A DNA stretch of 64,000 nucleotides, from assembly GCA_016742275.1 (NCBI GenBank), contig JACVCD010000012.1:62001-126000 (forward strand). The letters run 5' to 3'. Each line of letters starts with the position of its first letter. Position 1 is the stretch's first letter. The stretch comes from Gemmatimonadaceae bacterium (GTDB taxonomy: Bacteria; Gemmatimonadota; Gemmatimonadetes; Gemmatimonadales; Gemmatimonadaceae). The notes under the pieces are model-generated. The model was not told where the DNA came from and searched no databases. It worked only from the letters and a program-made list of their open reading frames with translations. Positions 21,031-33,489 of this stretch are shown in pieces. The translations under genes and the position numbers were made by a program.

Positions 21031-22224
21031 TTGATGCCGCGAGCAGTTCCGTTCGACCTCGATCGCCTGCGTGACGAAGCTCTGCGCCCAATCGGTGAAA
21101 AGCTGATTGCAGGCGAACGCCTGTCTTTTGCCGATGGCGTAACGCTCTTCACGAGCCCCGACCTCCTCGGCGTCGGAGCCATGGCCGATGCCGCCAACAG
21201 GGCGAAACACGGCGACCGCGTAACCTTCGCGTCCAACCAGCACATCAATCCCACCAACATCTGTGTGTTGCGGAAGACCTGTGTCTTCTGCGGCTATGCG
21301 CGCCTCCCCAAGGAAGAAGGCGCGTATCGCTACACGCTTGATCAGGTGCTGGCCGAGTCGGATCGCGCGGATGGCACGATCACCCGCGAATTTCACATCG
21401 TGGGCGGTCTCGATATGCAGACCGGGCTCGCGTACTACACCGAGATGTTTCGTGCGCTCAAGACGCGACATCCCCAGGTGCACATCAAGGCACTGACAGC
21501 AGTCGAGATTGCGCACATCGCGCGCATCGAGAAGATGTCGCGTGAGGATGTACTCATTGCGTTGCGTGAAGCGGGACTCGACACATTGCCTGGTGGCGGT
21601 GCAGAAACGTTCAGTGCTGCGGTGCGCGAACAGATTGCCGACAAGAAGCTCGGTGGCACTGACTACATCGATGTGCACCGCACGGCACACAAACTCGGCA
21701 TTCGCTCCAACTGCACCATGCTGTACGGGCATGTCGAGACCATCGAAGACCGCATGCAGCATCTCACCATGCTGCGTGATTTGCAGGACGAAACCGGTGG
21801 ATTCCTGGCCTACATTCCATTGGCGTATCACCCGGACGACAACGAGTTGGGCAAAACGCTTGGCCGCACAGGAACAAGCACTACCGGCTTCGATGATCTC
21901 CGCAATCTCGCAGTAGGCCGTCTCTTCCTCGACAACTTCGACCATATCAAGTCGCACTGGATCATGGTCACGTCGGCACTGACACAGATTGCGCTGCACT
22001 TCGGTGTCAACGACATCGAAGGCACGGTGGTTCGCGAGAAGATTTATCACGCAGTTGGTGCGCACACACCGCAGGGCATGACGTTGGCGCAGTTGCTTCA
22101 GCTCATTCGTGGAGCAGGGAAGCAGCCGGCAGAACGTGACTCGTTCTATCAAGTGATCCGCGAGTTCACTGATGCGGATAACGGCGAGGAAGCCGCCGAC
22201 ACCACCCAAGCGGCTGTGGCCTGA
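21031..22224 (+). CDS. mqnE: aminodeoxyfutalosine synthase (radical SAM)
   Basis: Radical-SAM enzyme of the futalosine menaquinone pathway; joins the MqnA product to SAM-derived adenosine to give aminofutalosine. It has 397 residues. NQHINPTNICVLRKTCVFCG holds the cluster cysteines C77, C83 and C86. Their spacing is CX5CX2C rather than the textbook CX3CX2C. LPGGGAETF and the C-terminal VNDIEGTVVREKIYHAVGA fit the MqnE/CofH group. Adjacency to mqnA and mqnC supports MqnE over CofH. Confidence 0.88.
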   Translation: MMPRAVPFDLDRLRDEALRPIGEKLIAGERLSFADGVTLFTSPDLLGVGAMADAANRAKHGDRVTFASNQHINPTNICVLRKTCVFCGYARLPKEEGAYRYTLDQVLAESDRADGTITREFHIVGGLDMQTGLAYYTEMFRALKTRHPQVHIKALTAVEIAHIARIEKMSREDVLIALREAGLDTLPGGGAETFSAAVREQIADKKLGGTDYIDVHRTAHKLGIRSNCTMLYGHVETIEDRMQHLTMLRDLQDETGGFLAYIPLAYHPDDNELGKTLGRTGTSTTGFDDLRNLAVGRLFLDNFDHIKSHWIMVTSALTQIALHFGVNDIEGTVVREKIYHAVGAHTPQGMTLAQLLQLIRGAGKQPAERDSFYQVIREFTDADNGEEAADTTQAAVA

Positions 22225-22227
22225 CCC

Positions 22228-23076
22228 ATGCTGCGTGTCGGCCGTATTCGCTACATCAACTGTTACCCGGTGTATGGAGCCATCGAGCGTGGTGTCGTTC
22301 CCCTCGCAGGTGAGTTGGTTGATGGGATTCCCACGCATCTCAATCGGCTCATGGCGGCCGGTGAACTCGATGTAAGTGTGGTGTCTGCGGTGGAGTACGC
22401 GCGCGATGCGCAGCGTTTACTGCTACTGCCTGAACTGGGTATCACCAGCGATGGTCCCGTGCGTAGCGTGATGCTCTTCAGTCGACGCGCACCACAGGAT
22501 CTGGGTGGTCGTCGTGTCGTCGTGAGCCGCAGCAGCATGACATCGGTTGCCCTGCTCGAGCTGCTCTTCGAGCATGTGTGGAAGTGCCGACCAGAGTTCG
22601 TGCCTGGTGATGCCGAGCTGGCCGACATCGACCGCTTTGCCGACGACGAGCATGATGCCCGGCTCGTGATTGGTGATGCCGCACTCAAGCTGTTCGATGC
22701 TGCGAACCGCGGTGGTCCATGGGCCGATCAGTATCCGTTTCGCGAAGATCTTGGTGCGGCGTGGAAGGCGTGGACCGGGCTGCCCTTTGTTTTTGCCGTG
22801 TGGGTGGCTCAGCGCCGCACGCCGGTCCATGAGGCGCTGTCCGCGCACGCCTCACTGATTGCGTCGCGCGATTGGGGACTGCAGCACCTCGATCAACTCT
22901 CTGCGCAGGCCTCGCTGGCCAGCGGAGTTCCCATTGAGACCTGCCGCGAATACTTCGACGGTCTCGACTATCGTTTGTCCTACCCGCACCTCGCGGGCCT
23001 CACGGAATTTTTCCGGCGACTCGTGCTGGCGGGCCGCGTTCCTGATGGAACGCTGGCGTTCCTGCCGGCCGCCTGA
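22228..23076 (+). CDS. mqnA: chorismate dehydratase
   Basis: Dehydrates chorismate to 3-enolpyruvoylbenzoate, the first step of the futalosine route. It has 282 residues with a periplasmic-binding-protein-like fold. RVGRIRYINCYPVYGAIE at the N-terminus, GIPTHLNRLMAAGELDVSVV and the SRSSMTSVALLELL segment are typical. It begins three bases after mqnE and is followed at once by mqnC. Confidence 0.92.
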   Translation: MLRVGRIRYINCYPVYGAIERGVVPLAGELVDGIPTHLNRLMAAGELDVSVVSAVEYARDAQRLLLLPELGITSDGPVRSVMLFSRRAPQDLGGRRVVVSRSSMTSVALLELLFEHVWKCRPEFVPGDAELADIDRFADDEHDARLVIGDAALKLFDAANRGGPWADQYPFREDLGAAWKAWTGLPFVFAVWVAQRRTPVHEALSAHASLIASRDWGLQHLDQLSAQASLASGVPIETCREYFDGLDYRLSYPHLAGLTEFFRRLVLAGRVPDGTLAFLPAA

Positions 23077-23100
23077 TCGCCCTTGTCCGGATTGCCGTCC

Positions 23101-24159
23101 ATGCGTGATCTCCTCGATTTCTACACCAACGCCCCGCTACTCGAACTCGGTCTCGAAGCCGATCGGGTGCGCGAGCAGAAGCACCCGCACGGTGTGGTGA
23201 CATACATCGTCGATCGCAACATCAACTACACGAATGTGTGTGTGGCTGACTGCGGTTTCTGCGCGTTCTATCGGCGGCCAAAGAACGGCGAAGGCTACAC
23301 GCTCTCGTTCGAGCAGATTGGCGAGAAGATCGAAGAGACGAAGGCGCTGGGTGGTGTACAGATCCTCATTCAGGGCGGACACAATCCGTACATCCCGTTC
23401 GAGTGGTATCTCGATCTGCTTCGCTACATCAAGACGTATCATCCCATCCACATTCACGGCTTCTCGCCGAGTGAGGTGGACTTCTTCTCGACGCGTTTTC
23501 GCATGGGCGCGCGGGATGTGATTCGTGAACTGCGCGCAGCTGGTCTGGATTCCATTCCCGGTGGCGGTGGCGAGATTCTGGTGCAACGTGTGCGCGATAT
23601 CGTGGCGCCAAAGAAGGCCGGTGCGGACCGCTGGCTCGAGATCATGGAGATGGCGCACAACGAGGGTATGAAGACCTCGGTCACCATGATGTATGGTATC
23701 GGGGAGACTCTGGCCGAACGTATCGAACACCTGCAGCGTGTGCGCGATCTTCAGGCCCGAACCAACGGGTTCACGGCATTCATCACGTGGCCGCTGCAGC
23801 CGGAGAACACGCCCACCATGTCGCACATGCCCAAGACCGATGCCACCACGTATCTGCGTACGGTGGCCATGTCGCGCATTGTGCTCGACAACGTGCCCAA
23901 TCTGCAGTCGAGCTGGGTGACCATGGGTATGAAGGTCGGACAGATGGCGCTGCGTTACGGATGCAATGACTTCGGGTCGCTGATGATTGAGGAGAACGTG
24001 GTGTCGGCCGCCAATACCACCTATCGCACCACGACCGACGAACTCGATCGCCTGATCACGGACGCCGGCTTTACGCCGGCACGTCGTCGTCAGGACTACT
24101 CGATCATTGCCGGCGGTGACGCGTCGACTTCTTCCACCACCGCGACGGTGGCTGCGTGA
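23101..24159 (+). CDS. mqnC: cyclic dehypoxanthinyl futalosine synthase (radical SAM)
   Basis: Radical-SAM enzyme that cyclises dehypoxanthinyl futalosine in menaquinone synthesis. It has 352 residues from the ATG; a TTG six codons upstream (23083) is possible. The cluster motif NVCVADCGFCAFYRRP (C47, C51, C54) has normal CX3CX2C spacing, in contrast to mqnE. IQGGHNPYIPFEWYLDLLRY and IPGGGGEILVQRVRD are family segments. The stop overlaps the next start (GTGA). Confidence 0.92.
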   Translation: MRDLLDFYTNAPLLELGLEADRVREQKHPHGVVTYIVDRNINYTNVCVADCGFCAFYRRPKNGEGYTLSFEQIGEKIEETKALGGVQILIQGGHNPYIPFEWYLDLLRYIKTYHPIHIHGFSPSEVDFFSTRFRMGARDVIRELRAAGLDSIPGGGGEILVQRVRDIVAPKKAGADRWLEIMEMAHNEGMKTSVTMMYGIGETLAERIEHLQRVRDLQARTNGFTAFITWPLQPENTPTMSHMPKTDATTYLRTVAMSRIVLDNVPNLQSSWVTMGMKVGQMALRYGCNDFGSLMIEENVVSAANTTYRTTTDELDRLITDAGFTPARRRQDYSIIAGGDASTSSTTATVAA

Positions 24160-24647
24160 CGGCATCAGCCATGCGCGTGGGTATTGGCTACGATTCGCAT
24201 CGGTTCGGCGAAGGTGGCCCCATGCGCCTCGGAGGCATTGATATCCCGGGCAATGTGCACTGTGCCGGTCACTCCGACGGCGATGCCATTTGCCACGCTA
24301 TCACCGACGCCATTCTTGGCGCGGCGGCGCTTGGTGACATCGGCCAATTGTTTCCGGATACCGATCCGGCCAACAAGGGTAAGGATTCCGTCGCTATGTT
24401 GCGTGCGGCCGTTGGCAAAGTGCACACGGCGGGCTTTCAGGTGTACAACGTGGACGTCACGGTTGTGGCGCAGCGACATCCCAAGATCGGCCCACATCGT
24501 GAGGCCATGCGCAGCGCGCTTGCCGCGGCACTCGAGGTTCCAGTCGATCGTGTCTTCGTGAAGGGGAAAACCAACGAAGGCATGGGATGGGTCGGTCGCG
24601 AGGAAGGACTCGCCGTGATGTGCACCGCCTCGTTGATCGCGATCTGA
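24156..24647 (+). CDS. ispF: 2-C-methyl-D-erythritol 2,4-cyclodiphosphate synthase
   Basis: Fifth enzyme of the MEP isoprenoid pathway. Motifs: GIGYDSHRFGEGG and CAGHSDGDAICHAITDAILG (metal-binding Asp/His), DIGQLFPDTDP, KGKTNEGMGWVGREEG. The GTG at 24156 overlaps the mqnC stop and gives 163 residues; an ATG at 24171 gives a 158-residue protein closer to the usual N-terminus. Placement after mqn genes is sensible because the isoprenoid pathway supplies the menaquinone side chain. Confidence 0.94.
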   Translation: MTASAMRVGIGYDSHRFGEGGPMRLGGIDIPGNVHCAGHSDGDAICHAITDAILGAAALGDIGQLFPDTDPANKGKDSVAMLRAAVGKVHTAGFQVYNVDVTVVAQRHPKIGPHREAMRSALAAALEVPVDRVFVKGKTNEGMGWVGREEGLAVMCTASLIAI

Positions 24648-24695
24648 TCGCAACCCGATCAGATACGCCATCGTACTCCGTTTGCCGGACTGGAC

Positions 24696-25304
24696 ATGAA
24701 CGACTTGTTGGTCTGGCTCACGGGACTGCCCGATCACCTGCTGTATGGGGCCATTGTTCTCGCGGCGTTCGCTGAGAACGTATTCCCGCCACTGCCTGCC
24801 GATACCGTCATCGCTCTCGGCGCATTTGTCGCGGCTCGAGGAAACGGTACGGAATTCGGTGTGTGGTCCGCTACCATGGTCGGCAACATCGGTGGCGCGA
24901 TGTTCATGTACTGGATTGGACATCGGTACGGATTGCCGCGTCTGCAGCAGCGATTTCCAACAGCCTTTCCTGCGGACCTGGCTGAACGCTTCTCCGAGAA
25001 GTTCGCTACGCAGGGCATTCTGGCGGTGGTGGTGAGCCGCTTTCTACCTGCCGTACGGGCCGTGGTGCCTCCCGTGGCGGGTGCGCTCGGCATTGGTGCA
25101 TGGCGTGCCCTTATTGCCATGTCATTGGCTTCAGGTGCGTGGTATGCGCTGGTCTGCGTACTGGCGTTTCGCGCCGGCAGCAATGCGGATGCGCTCCTGG
25201 CGCAGATTGCATCCCAGCAGCGCACCATCGGCATCGCTGCGGCGATCGTGCTGGCACTGGGCCTTGGCGTGTGGTGGTGGATGCGACGTCGCAGAGCGCA
25301 GTAG
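24696..25304 (+). CDS. DedA family membrane protein
   Basis: SNARE-associated/DedA (VTT-domain) membrane protein, 202 residues. This family includes undecaprenyl-phosphate and phospholipid flippases. Seen: the AFAENVFPPLPADTVIALGA segment (conserved acidic residue and paired prolines), GNIGGAMFMYWIGHRYG, and SRFLPAVRAVVPPVAGA, the family motif with a re-entrant-loop arginine. The C-terminal helix ends in an Arg-rich tail. Substrate cannot be told from sequence. It lies three bases from the recombinase start. Confidence 0.85.
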   Translation: MNDLLVWLTGLPDHLLYGAIVLAAFAENVFPPLPADTVIALGAFVAARGNGTEFGVWSATMVGNIGGAMFMYWIGHRYGLPRLQQRFPTAFPADLAERFSEKFATQGILAVVVSRFLPAVRAVVPPVAGALGIGAWRALIAMSLASGAWYALVCVLAFRAGSNADALLAQIASQQRTIGIAAAIVLALGLGVWWWMRRRRAQ

Positions 25305-25306
25305 AC

Positions 25307-26266
25307 ATGGCACGTCCTCGCGCCACACCGTCGGAAGACTCGACACCAGCACACTTTCCGCAGCTGCACGTGCAGCTCTTTCTCGACGTGTTCGCCATCG
25401 AACGCGGAGCATCACCGCGCACGATCGACGCCTATCGACGTGATGTGATCGACTGTGCGCGCTTTCTGCGCAGCCAGGGAGTCGAGCGCATTACGGACGT
25501 GCGCACCGCCCATTTACGTGAATATCTGTATTCCCTCAAGGATGCTGATCCTGAGCGGGGAATCGAGCCACGCGAGAACAGCACAGTGCGCCGTCGCTTG
25601 TCGGCGCTTCGGAGCTGGTTCCGTACGCTGATCGCTGAAGGCGTCATCACCGTCGATCCGACAGAACGCCTCGATGCTCCACAGCGCTGGCGGACACTGC
25701 CGGATGTTCTCTCTGTTGATGACGTCACGAAGCTGCTATCGGCACCAAGCCTCGATGAACGTTTGGCGTTTCGCGACCGCGCCATGCTCGAACTGGCCTA
25801 CGGGGCAGGGCTTCGGGTGTCGGAGTGGATTGGTCTCGCGCAGAAGGACGTGCTGCTCGAGGACGGCCTCGTGCGGGTGTTTGGTAAGGGCAGCAAGGAG
25901 CGGCTTGTGCCCATTGGGCGCTCAGCCATCGGTGCCGTGGCTGTGTATCTGCGCGAGCTCAGACCCGTGCTCGAGCGCGGTCATGGCAAGGGTTTGTTGT
26001 TCCTGAACGGTCAGGGAAAGCCGCTCACCCGTATGGGGGCCTGGAAAATCCTGCAGAAGTACGTGACCATGGCCGGTATCGAAAAGCACGTCTCGCCCCA
26101 CACGCTCCGGCACTCGTTTGCCACGCATTTGCTGGAAGGTGGGGCCGATCTGCGTGCGGTGCAGGAAATGCTGGGACATGCAGATATCGCCACGACGCAG
26201 ATCTACACGCACATCGATCGTGAGTATCTTCGAAGTGTGCACAAGCAGTTCCACCCACGCGGCTGA
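25307..26266 (+). CDS. Xer tyrosine recombinase (XerC/XerD)
   Basis: Tyrosine recombinase of 319 residues, the kind that resolves chromosome dimers at dif. An N-terminal SAM-like core-binding domain (about 18-115) is followed by the catalytic domain with R170, a lysine in the FGKGSKERLVP hairpin, H265-x-x-R268, H291 and nucleophile Y300. The C-terminal THIDREYLRSVHKQFHPR resembles XerD. The frame is open upstream within dedA, but the ATG at 25307 is the natural start. Its likely target, a dif site, lies about 19.5 kb downstream. Whether it is XerC or XerD cannot be fixed without the paralogue. Confidence 0.9.
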   Translation: MARPRATPSEDSTPAHFPQLHVQLFLDVFAIERGASPRTIDAYRRDVIDCARFLRSQGVERITDVRTAHLREYLYSLKDADPERGIEPRENSTVRRRLSALRSWFRTLIAEGVITVDPTERLDAPQRWRTLPDVLSVDDVTKLLSAPSLDERLAFRDRAMLELAYGAGLRVSEWIGLAQKDVLLEDGLVRVFGKGSKERLVPIGRSAIGAVAVYLRELRPVLERGHGKGLLFLNGQGKPLTRMGAWKILQKYVTMAGIEKHVSPHTLRHSFATHLLEGGADLRAVQEMLGHADIATTQIYTHIDREYLRSVHKQFHPRG

Positions 26267-26301
26267 CGCCGCACTTTGTCTCGCACGTCGCCCTGCAAGC
26301 C

Positions 26302-26931
<630 letters not shown>

Positions 26932-27886
26932 TCACGAGGGAAAGCAGCACACTACCAATCAGCACCGCCGCCACCACGCCCAGTGACCAGCCAATGGGAA
27001 TCGGGCGGATCTCACTGAGCAGCATCTTCACGCCAACAAAGGCCAGCACGATCGAGAGACCGTACTTGAGCAGGTGAAACTTGCCGATGATGTTGGCCAG
27101 TACGAAGTACAGAGAACGCAGTCCCAGAATGGCGAATACGTTGGACGTATAGACGAGAAACGGATTACGCGTGACACCGAAAATGGCCGGAATGGAATCG
27201 AGGGCGAACACCACGTCAGTGGTCTCCACGAGCGCCAGCACAATGAACAGCGGCGTCGCCACCAACCGCACCGCGCCCCCAGGCGTCAGCGGCTCCCGCA
27301 CAAAAAACTTTTCCCCGTGGAATCGGGTGGTGATGGGAATGAATCGCCGCACTAACCGAATGACGGGATTCTGCTCCGGTGCTACCTGACTTTCGCCACT
27401 GAAAGCCATCTTGAATCCGGTGTACACGAGAAATGCACCGAAGATGTAGATGATCCAGTGGTACTTGGCGAGCAACACGGCACCGGCGCCAATCATGGCG
27501 CCACGCATGAGCAACGCGCCCAGAATGCCCCAGAAGAGCACGCGATGCTGCAGCTCCGGCGGAATGCGGAAATAGCCGAAGATCAGAATGAAGACGAACA
27601 GGTTGTCGACCGACAGCGCCTGTTCGACAAGGTAGCCGGCGTAGAACTCGAGCATCGACTGACGCCCGAGCGTCTGACCTACCCAGACACCGAATCCGAT
27701 GGCCAGCGAGATCCAGAGGGCACTCCAGCCCAGGGCTTCACGGACGGAGACCGCGTGCGCCTTGCGATTGAAGACGCCGAGGTCGAGCGCCAGCAGAAAG
27801 AGCACCAGCGCGTTGAAGCCGATCCACCACGAGACGGGCATGCCGGACCACGAGAAAAGGATGAGTACGACGCGTTCGCCACGTGT

Positions 27887-27915
27887 TTGCCTTGGCGCGC
27901 CGAACCGGGTATCTT
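27887..27915 (+). promoter_or_regulatory. sigma-70-like promoter for the kdsB operon
   Basis: TTGCCT and TATCTT are separated by exactly 17 bases in the gap between the divergent terC and kdsB genes, with the -10 box 45 bases before the kdsB ATG. Start of a long + strand operon of Kdo and LPS-export genes is expected here. Confidence 0.5.
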
Positions 27916-27960
27916 AACTGGCGTGAATTTTGCTGCAACTCCGACCCGTCCGACGGGAAA

Positions 27961-31256
<3,296 letters not shown>

Positions 31257-31260
<4 letters not shown>

Positions 31261-31928
31261 GCGTGTCGAACACGCAGCCGGCCTCAGCACCGGATGTGCT
31301 GCCTCCTTTGTCGCGCGCACGCGATGTGTCGGACACGTTGCGTGCGAAGGCACGTCGTATCCGGCTGGTCTGTTTTGATGTCGACGGAGTGTTGACGGAC
31401 GGAGGCATTTACCTCGGCGCCACGCGCGACGGTCCCGCGGACCATGCTTTCGAACTCAAGCGCTACGACATTCAGGACGGGTTGGGCATGGTGTTGCTGC
31501 GCGAGTCCGGATTGACACTTGCCATCATCACGGGACGCGTATCAGCCAGTGTCGCGCTGCGTGCGCGCGAACTGCGCATCACGCACTGCATTCAGGATCC
31601 GGAAGCGCGAAAGCTGCCGGCACTGCGTACGCTGTGCGAAGAACTCGGCGTCTCATTCGACGAAGTGGCGTTTGTCGGTGACGATCTTCCCGACCTTGGT
31701 GTATTGCGTGAGGTCGGTCTGCCCGTAGCGGTTGGTAATGCGGTTCCTGAAGTCCGGCGCGTAGCCGCAGTGCAACTCAAGGCACGCGGTGGCCAGGGCG
31801 CCGTACGCGAGTTTGCCGAATGGCTGTTGTCGGCACGTGATGAGTGGGATGATGCCGTGGAGCGCTATGTACGCAGTCGCAGTGAAGTACGTCCAAGTAT
31901 GGCCTCGGAAGTCGGGGCGTCCGCATGA
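31257..31928 (+). CDS. kdsC: 3-deoxy-8-phosphooctulonate phosphatase (HAD)
   Basis: HAD-superfamily phosphatase that removes phosphate from Kdo 8-phosphate. It has 223 residues. The nucleophile motif CFDVDGVLTDGGIYLG (D41, D43) and the late motif FVGDDLPDLGVLREVG (metal-binding Asp) are clear; there is no cap domain, as in KdsC tetramers. The N-terminus carries about 30 extra residues before the HAD fold. Coupled by ATGA to both neighbours. Confidence 0.92.
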
Positions 31929-32914
31929 GTGAGCGAGCCGAAACCACTGCGGCACGCCGCGCGGAGATTGTGTTGCGAGGGCAGCGCGTGCTGGCGCTCG
32001 AGGCAGAAGCGCTGCGTGCGTCGGAACGTGACTTGGGCGAAGCCTTTGCTACCGCTGTCGAGCTGCTCACGGCCTGTCGTGGTCGCGTCATCATTGCTGG
32101 CGTCGGCAAGTCGGGCAACGTGGCGCGAAAGATGGCCGCCACGTTCACGTCAACCGGAACACCGGCGCTCTTTCTGCATCCGGTGGAGAGCGTGCATGGT
32201 GATCTCGGCATCGTTGGTGCAGACGATGTCGCCATCCTTATCTCGAAAAGCGGCGAAAGCGAAGAACTGCTCGGTCTGATCGAGGCATTGGCGCGTCTTG
32301 GTGTGCGCATGATCGCGATGACGGCCGGACCTGAATCGCGCCTGGCGCGTCATGCGGATGTGACGCTCGATCTGTTGGTCAAGGAAGAGGCGTGTCCGCA
32401 CGACCTCGCGCCTACCACCAGCACAACGGTTACCATGGCACTGGGTGATGCGTTGGCGGTGGCGGTGCTACTCGAAAAAGGCTTCCGACCCGAAGACTTC
32501 GCGCGACTGCACCCCGGCGGTGCGCTTGGTCGACGTCTGCTGACGCGTGTTGGGGATGTCATGGAGCGCGACCGTCTGCCGGTGCTGGCCCCGACGGCCA
32601 CTATGCGTGATGCGGTCGTGCAACTGGCCGAGCGTCGCGGGCTCGCGATCGTCGTGGAACAGGGCCGGGTATCAGGGGTGGTCACCGCTGGGGATCTCAC
32701 ACGCCTGCTTGAACGGCAGGACGACGTGCTGAGTGTGCCCGTGACGTCTGTGATGACTGTGGCGCCGCGCGTCGCACATGAACATGAACTGGGGAGTGCG
32801 GTAGTGCACCGGATGGAAACGCATGGCATCATGGCCATGCCGGTACTGGATGCGCAGGAACAACTCGTCGGAGTCGTGCACCTGCATGACCTCATGCGCG
32901 CAGGTGCCGCATGA
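31925..32914 (+). CDS. kdsD: D-arabinose 5-phosphate isomerase
   Basis: Converts ribulose 5-phosphate to arabinose 5-phosphate, the KdsA substrate. It has 329 residues: an N-terminal SIS domain (IIAGVGKSGNVARKMAATF, ISKSGESEELL, a histidine-containing ESVHGDLGIV loop) followed by two CBS repeats (about 205-329). This is the KdsD/GutQ layout. Coupled by ATGA to kdsC and to lptC, matching the gene order seen in enterobacteria. Confidence 0.94.
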   Translation: MSERAETTAARRAEIVLRGQRVLALEAEALRASERDLGEAFATAVELLTACRGRVIIAGVGKSGNVARKMAATFTSTGTPALFLHPVESVHGDLGIVGADDVAILISKSGESEELLGLIEALARLGVRMIAMTAGPESRLARHADVTLDLLVKEEACPHDLAPTTSTTVTMALGDALAVAVLLEKGFRPEDFARLHPGGALGRRLLTRVGDVMERDRLPVLAPTATMRDAVVQLAERRGLAIVVEQGRVSGVVTAGDLTRLLERQDDVLSVPVTSVMTVAPRVAHEHELGSAVVHRMETHGIMAMPVLDAQEQLVGVVHLHDLMRAGAA

Positions 32915-33489
32915 CATTGGTCTGGCAATCGCGCGTCCGTTGGTTGATGACACTCTCCGTGGCGGTGGTCACACTCTCTGCGGCGGCCTGCCCACAGAAG
33001 CCCAAGAGCAAGGTGGCTCGTACCGCAAAGGCTCTTCTGCCGGATTCGGCAGAGCAGATGGGATTTGGTGTCCGGACCTACCTCACGGACAAGGGTATCA
33101 ACAAGGGCGAGCTGCTTGGTGATACGGCCCTCTGGTACGACGATGGTACGCGACTCGAGCTGCGTCGCGTGAATCTCACCTTCTTCACGTCGATGGGTGA
33201 GAAGGATGGGGTCATGACCTCACGTACCGCGTCGTACACCTCTCGGCTTTCCCGTATCGAAGCACGCGGTGATGTGGTAGTTCTGCGCAACGATGGCAAG
33301 CGACTCACCACACAACAGTTGGTGTATGATCAGGTCCGCAATCAGTTCTTCACCGATTCGTCATTCGTGCTGAACGAACCCAACCGTCAATTGTCCGGCA
33401 TCGGATTCGAGTCTGATCCACAGCTGACGAATTTCCGTTGCTTGCGTGCGTGCAAGGGCGTCGCACCGGTCAAGGTCCCCGCGCAGTGA
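32911..33489 (+). CDS. lptC: LptC-like LPS export lipoprotein
   Basis: Probable LptC, the component linking the LptBFG transporter to the periplasmic LptA bridge. It has 192 residues. Unlike the membrane-helix-anchored E. coli LptC, it has a lipobox (LSAAAC, C27), so it is predicted to be a lipoprotein. A single beta-rich domain follows, with LLGDTALWYDDGTRLELRRVNLTFF and TSRTASYTSRLSRIEARGDV typical of LptC/YrbK. Identification rests partly on position between kdsD and lptA. Confidence 0.85.
   Translation: MTLVWQSRVRWLMTLSVAVVTLSAAACPQKPKSKVARTAKALLPDSAEQMGFGVRTYLTDKGINKGELLGDTALWYDDGTRLELRRVNLTFFTSMGEKDGVMTSRTASYTSRLSRIEARGDVVVLRNDGKRLTTQQLVYDQVRNQFFTDSSFVLNEPNRQLSGIGFESDPQLTNFRCLRACKGVAPVKVPAQ

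Noticed and set aside
27842-27960. Manganese (yybP-ykoY) riboswitch upstream of terC
   Set aside because: Only 119 bases separate terC from the divergent kdsB, and I could not find the conserved riboswitch helices.
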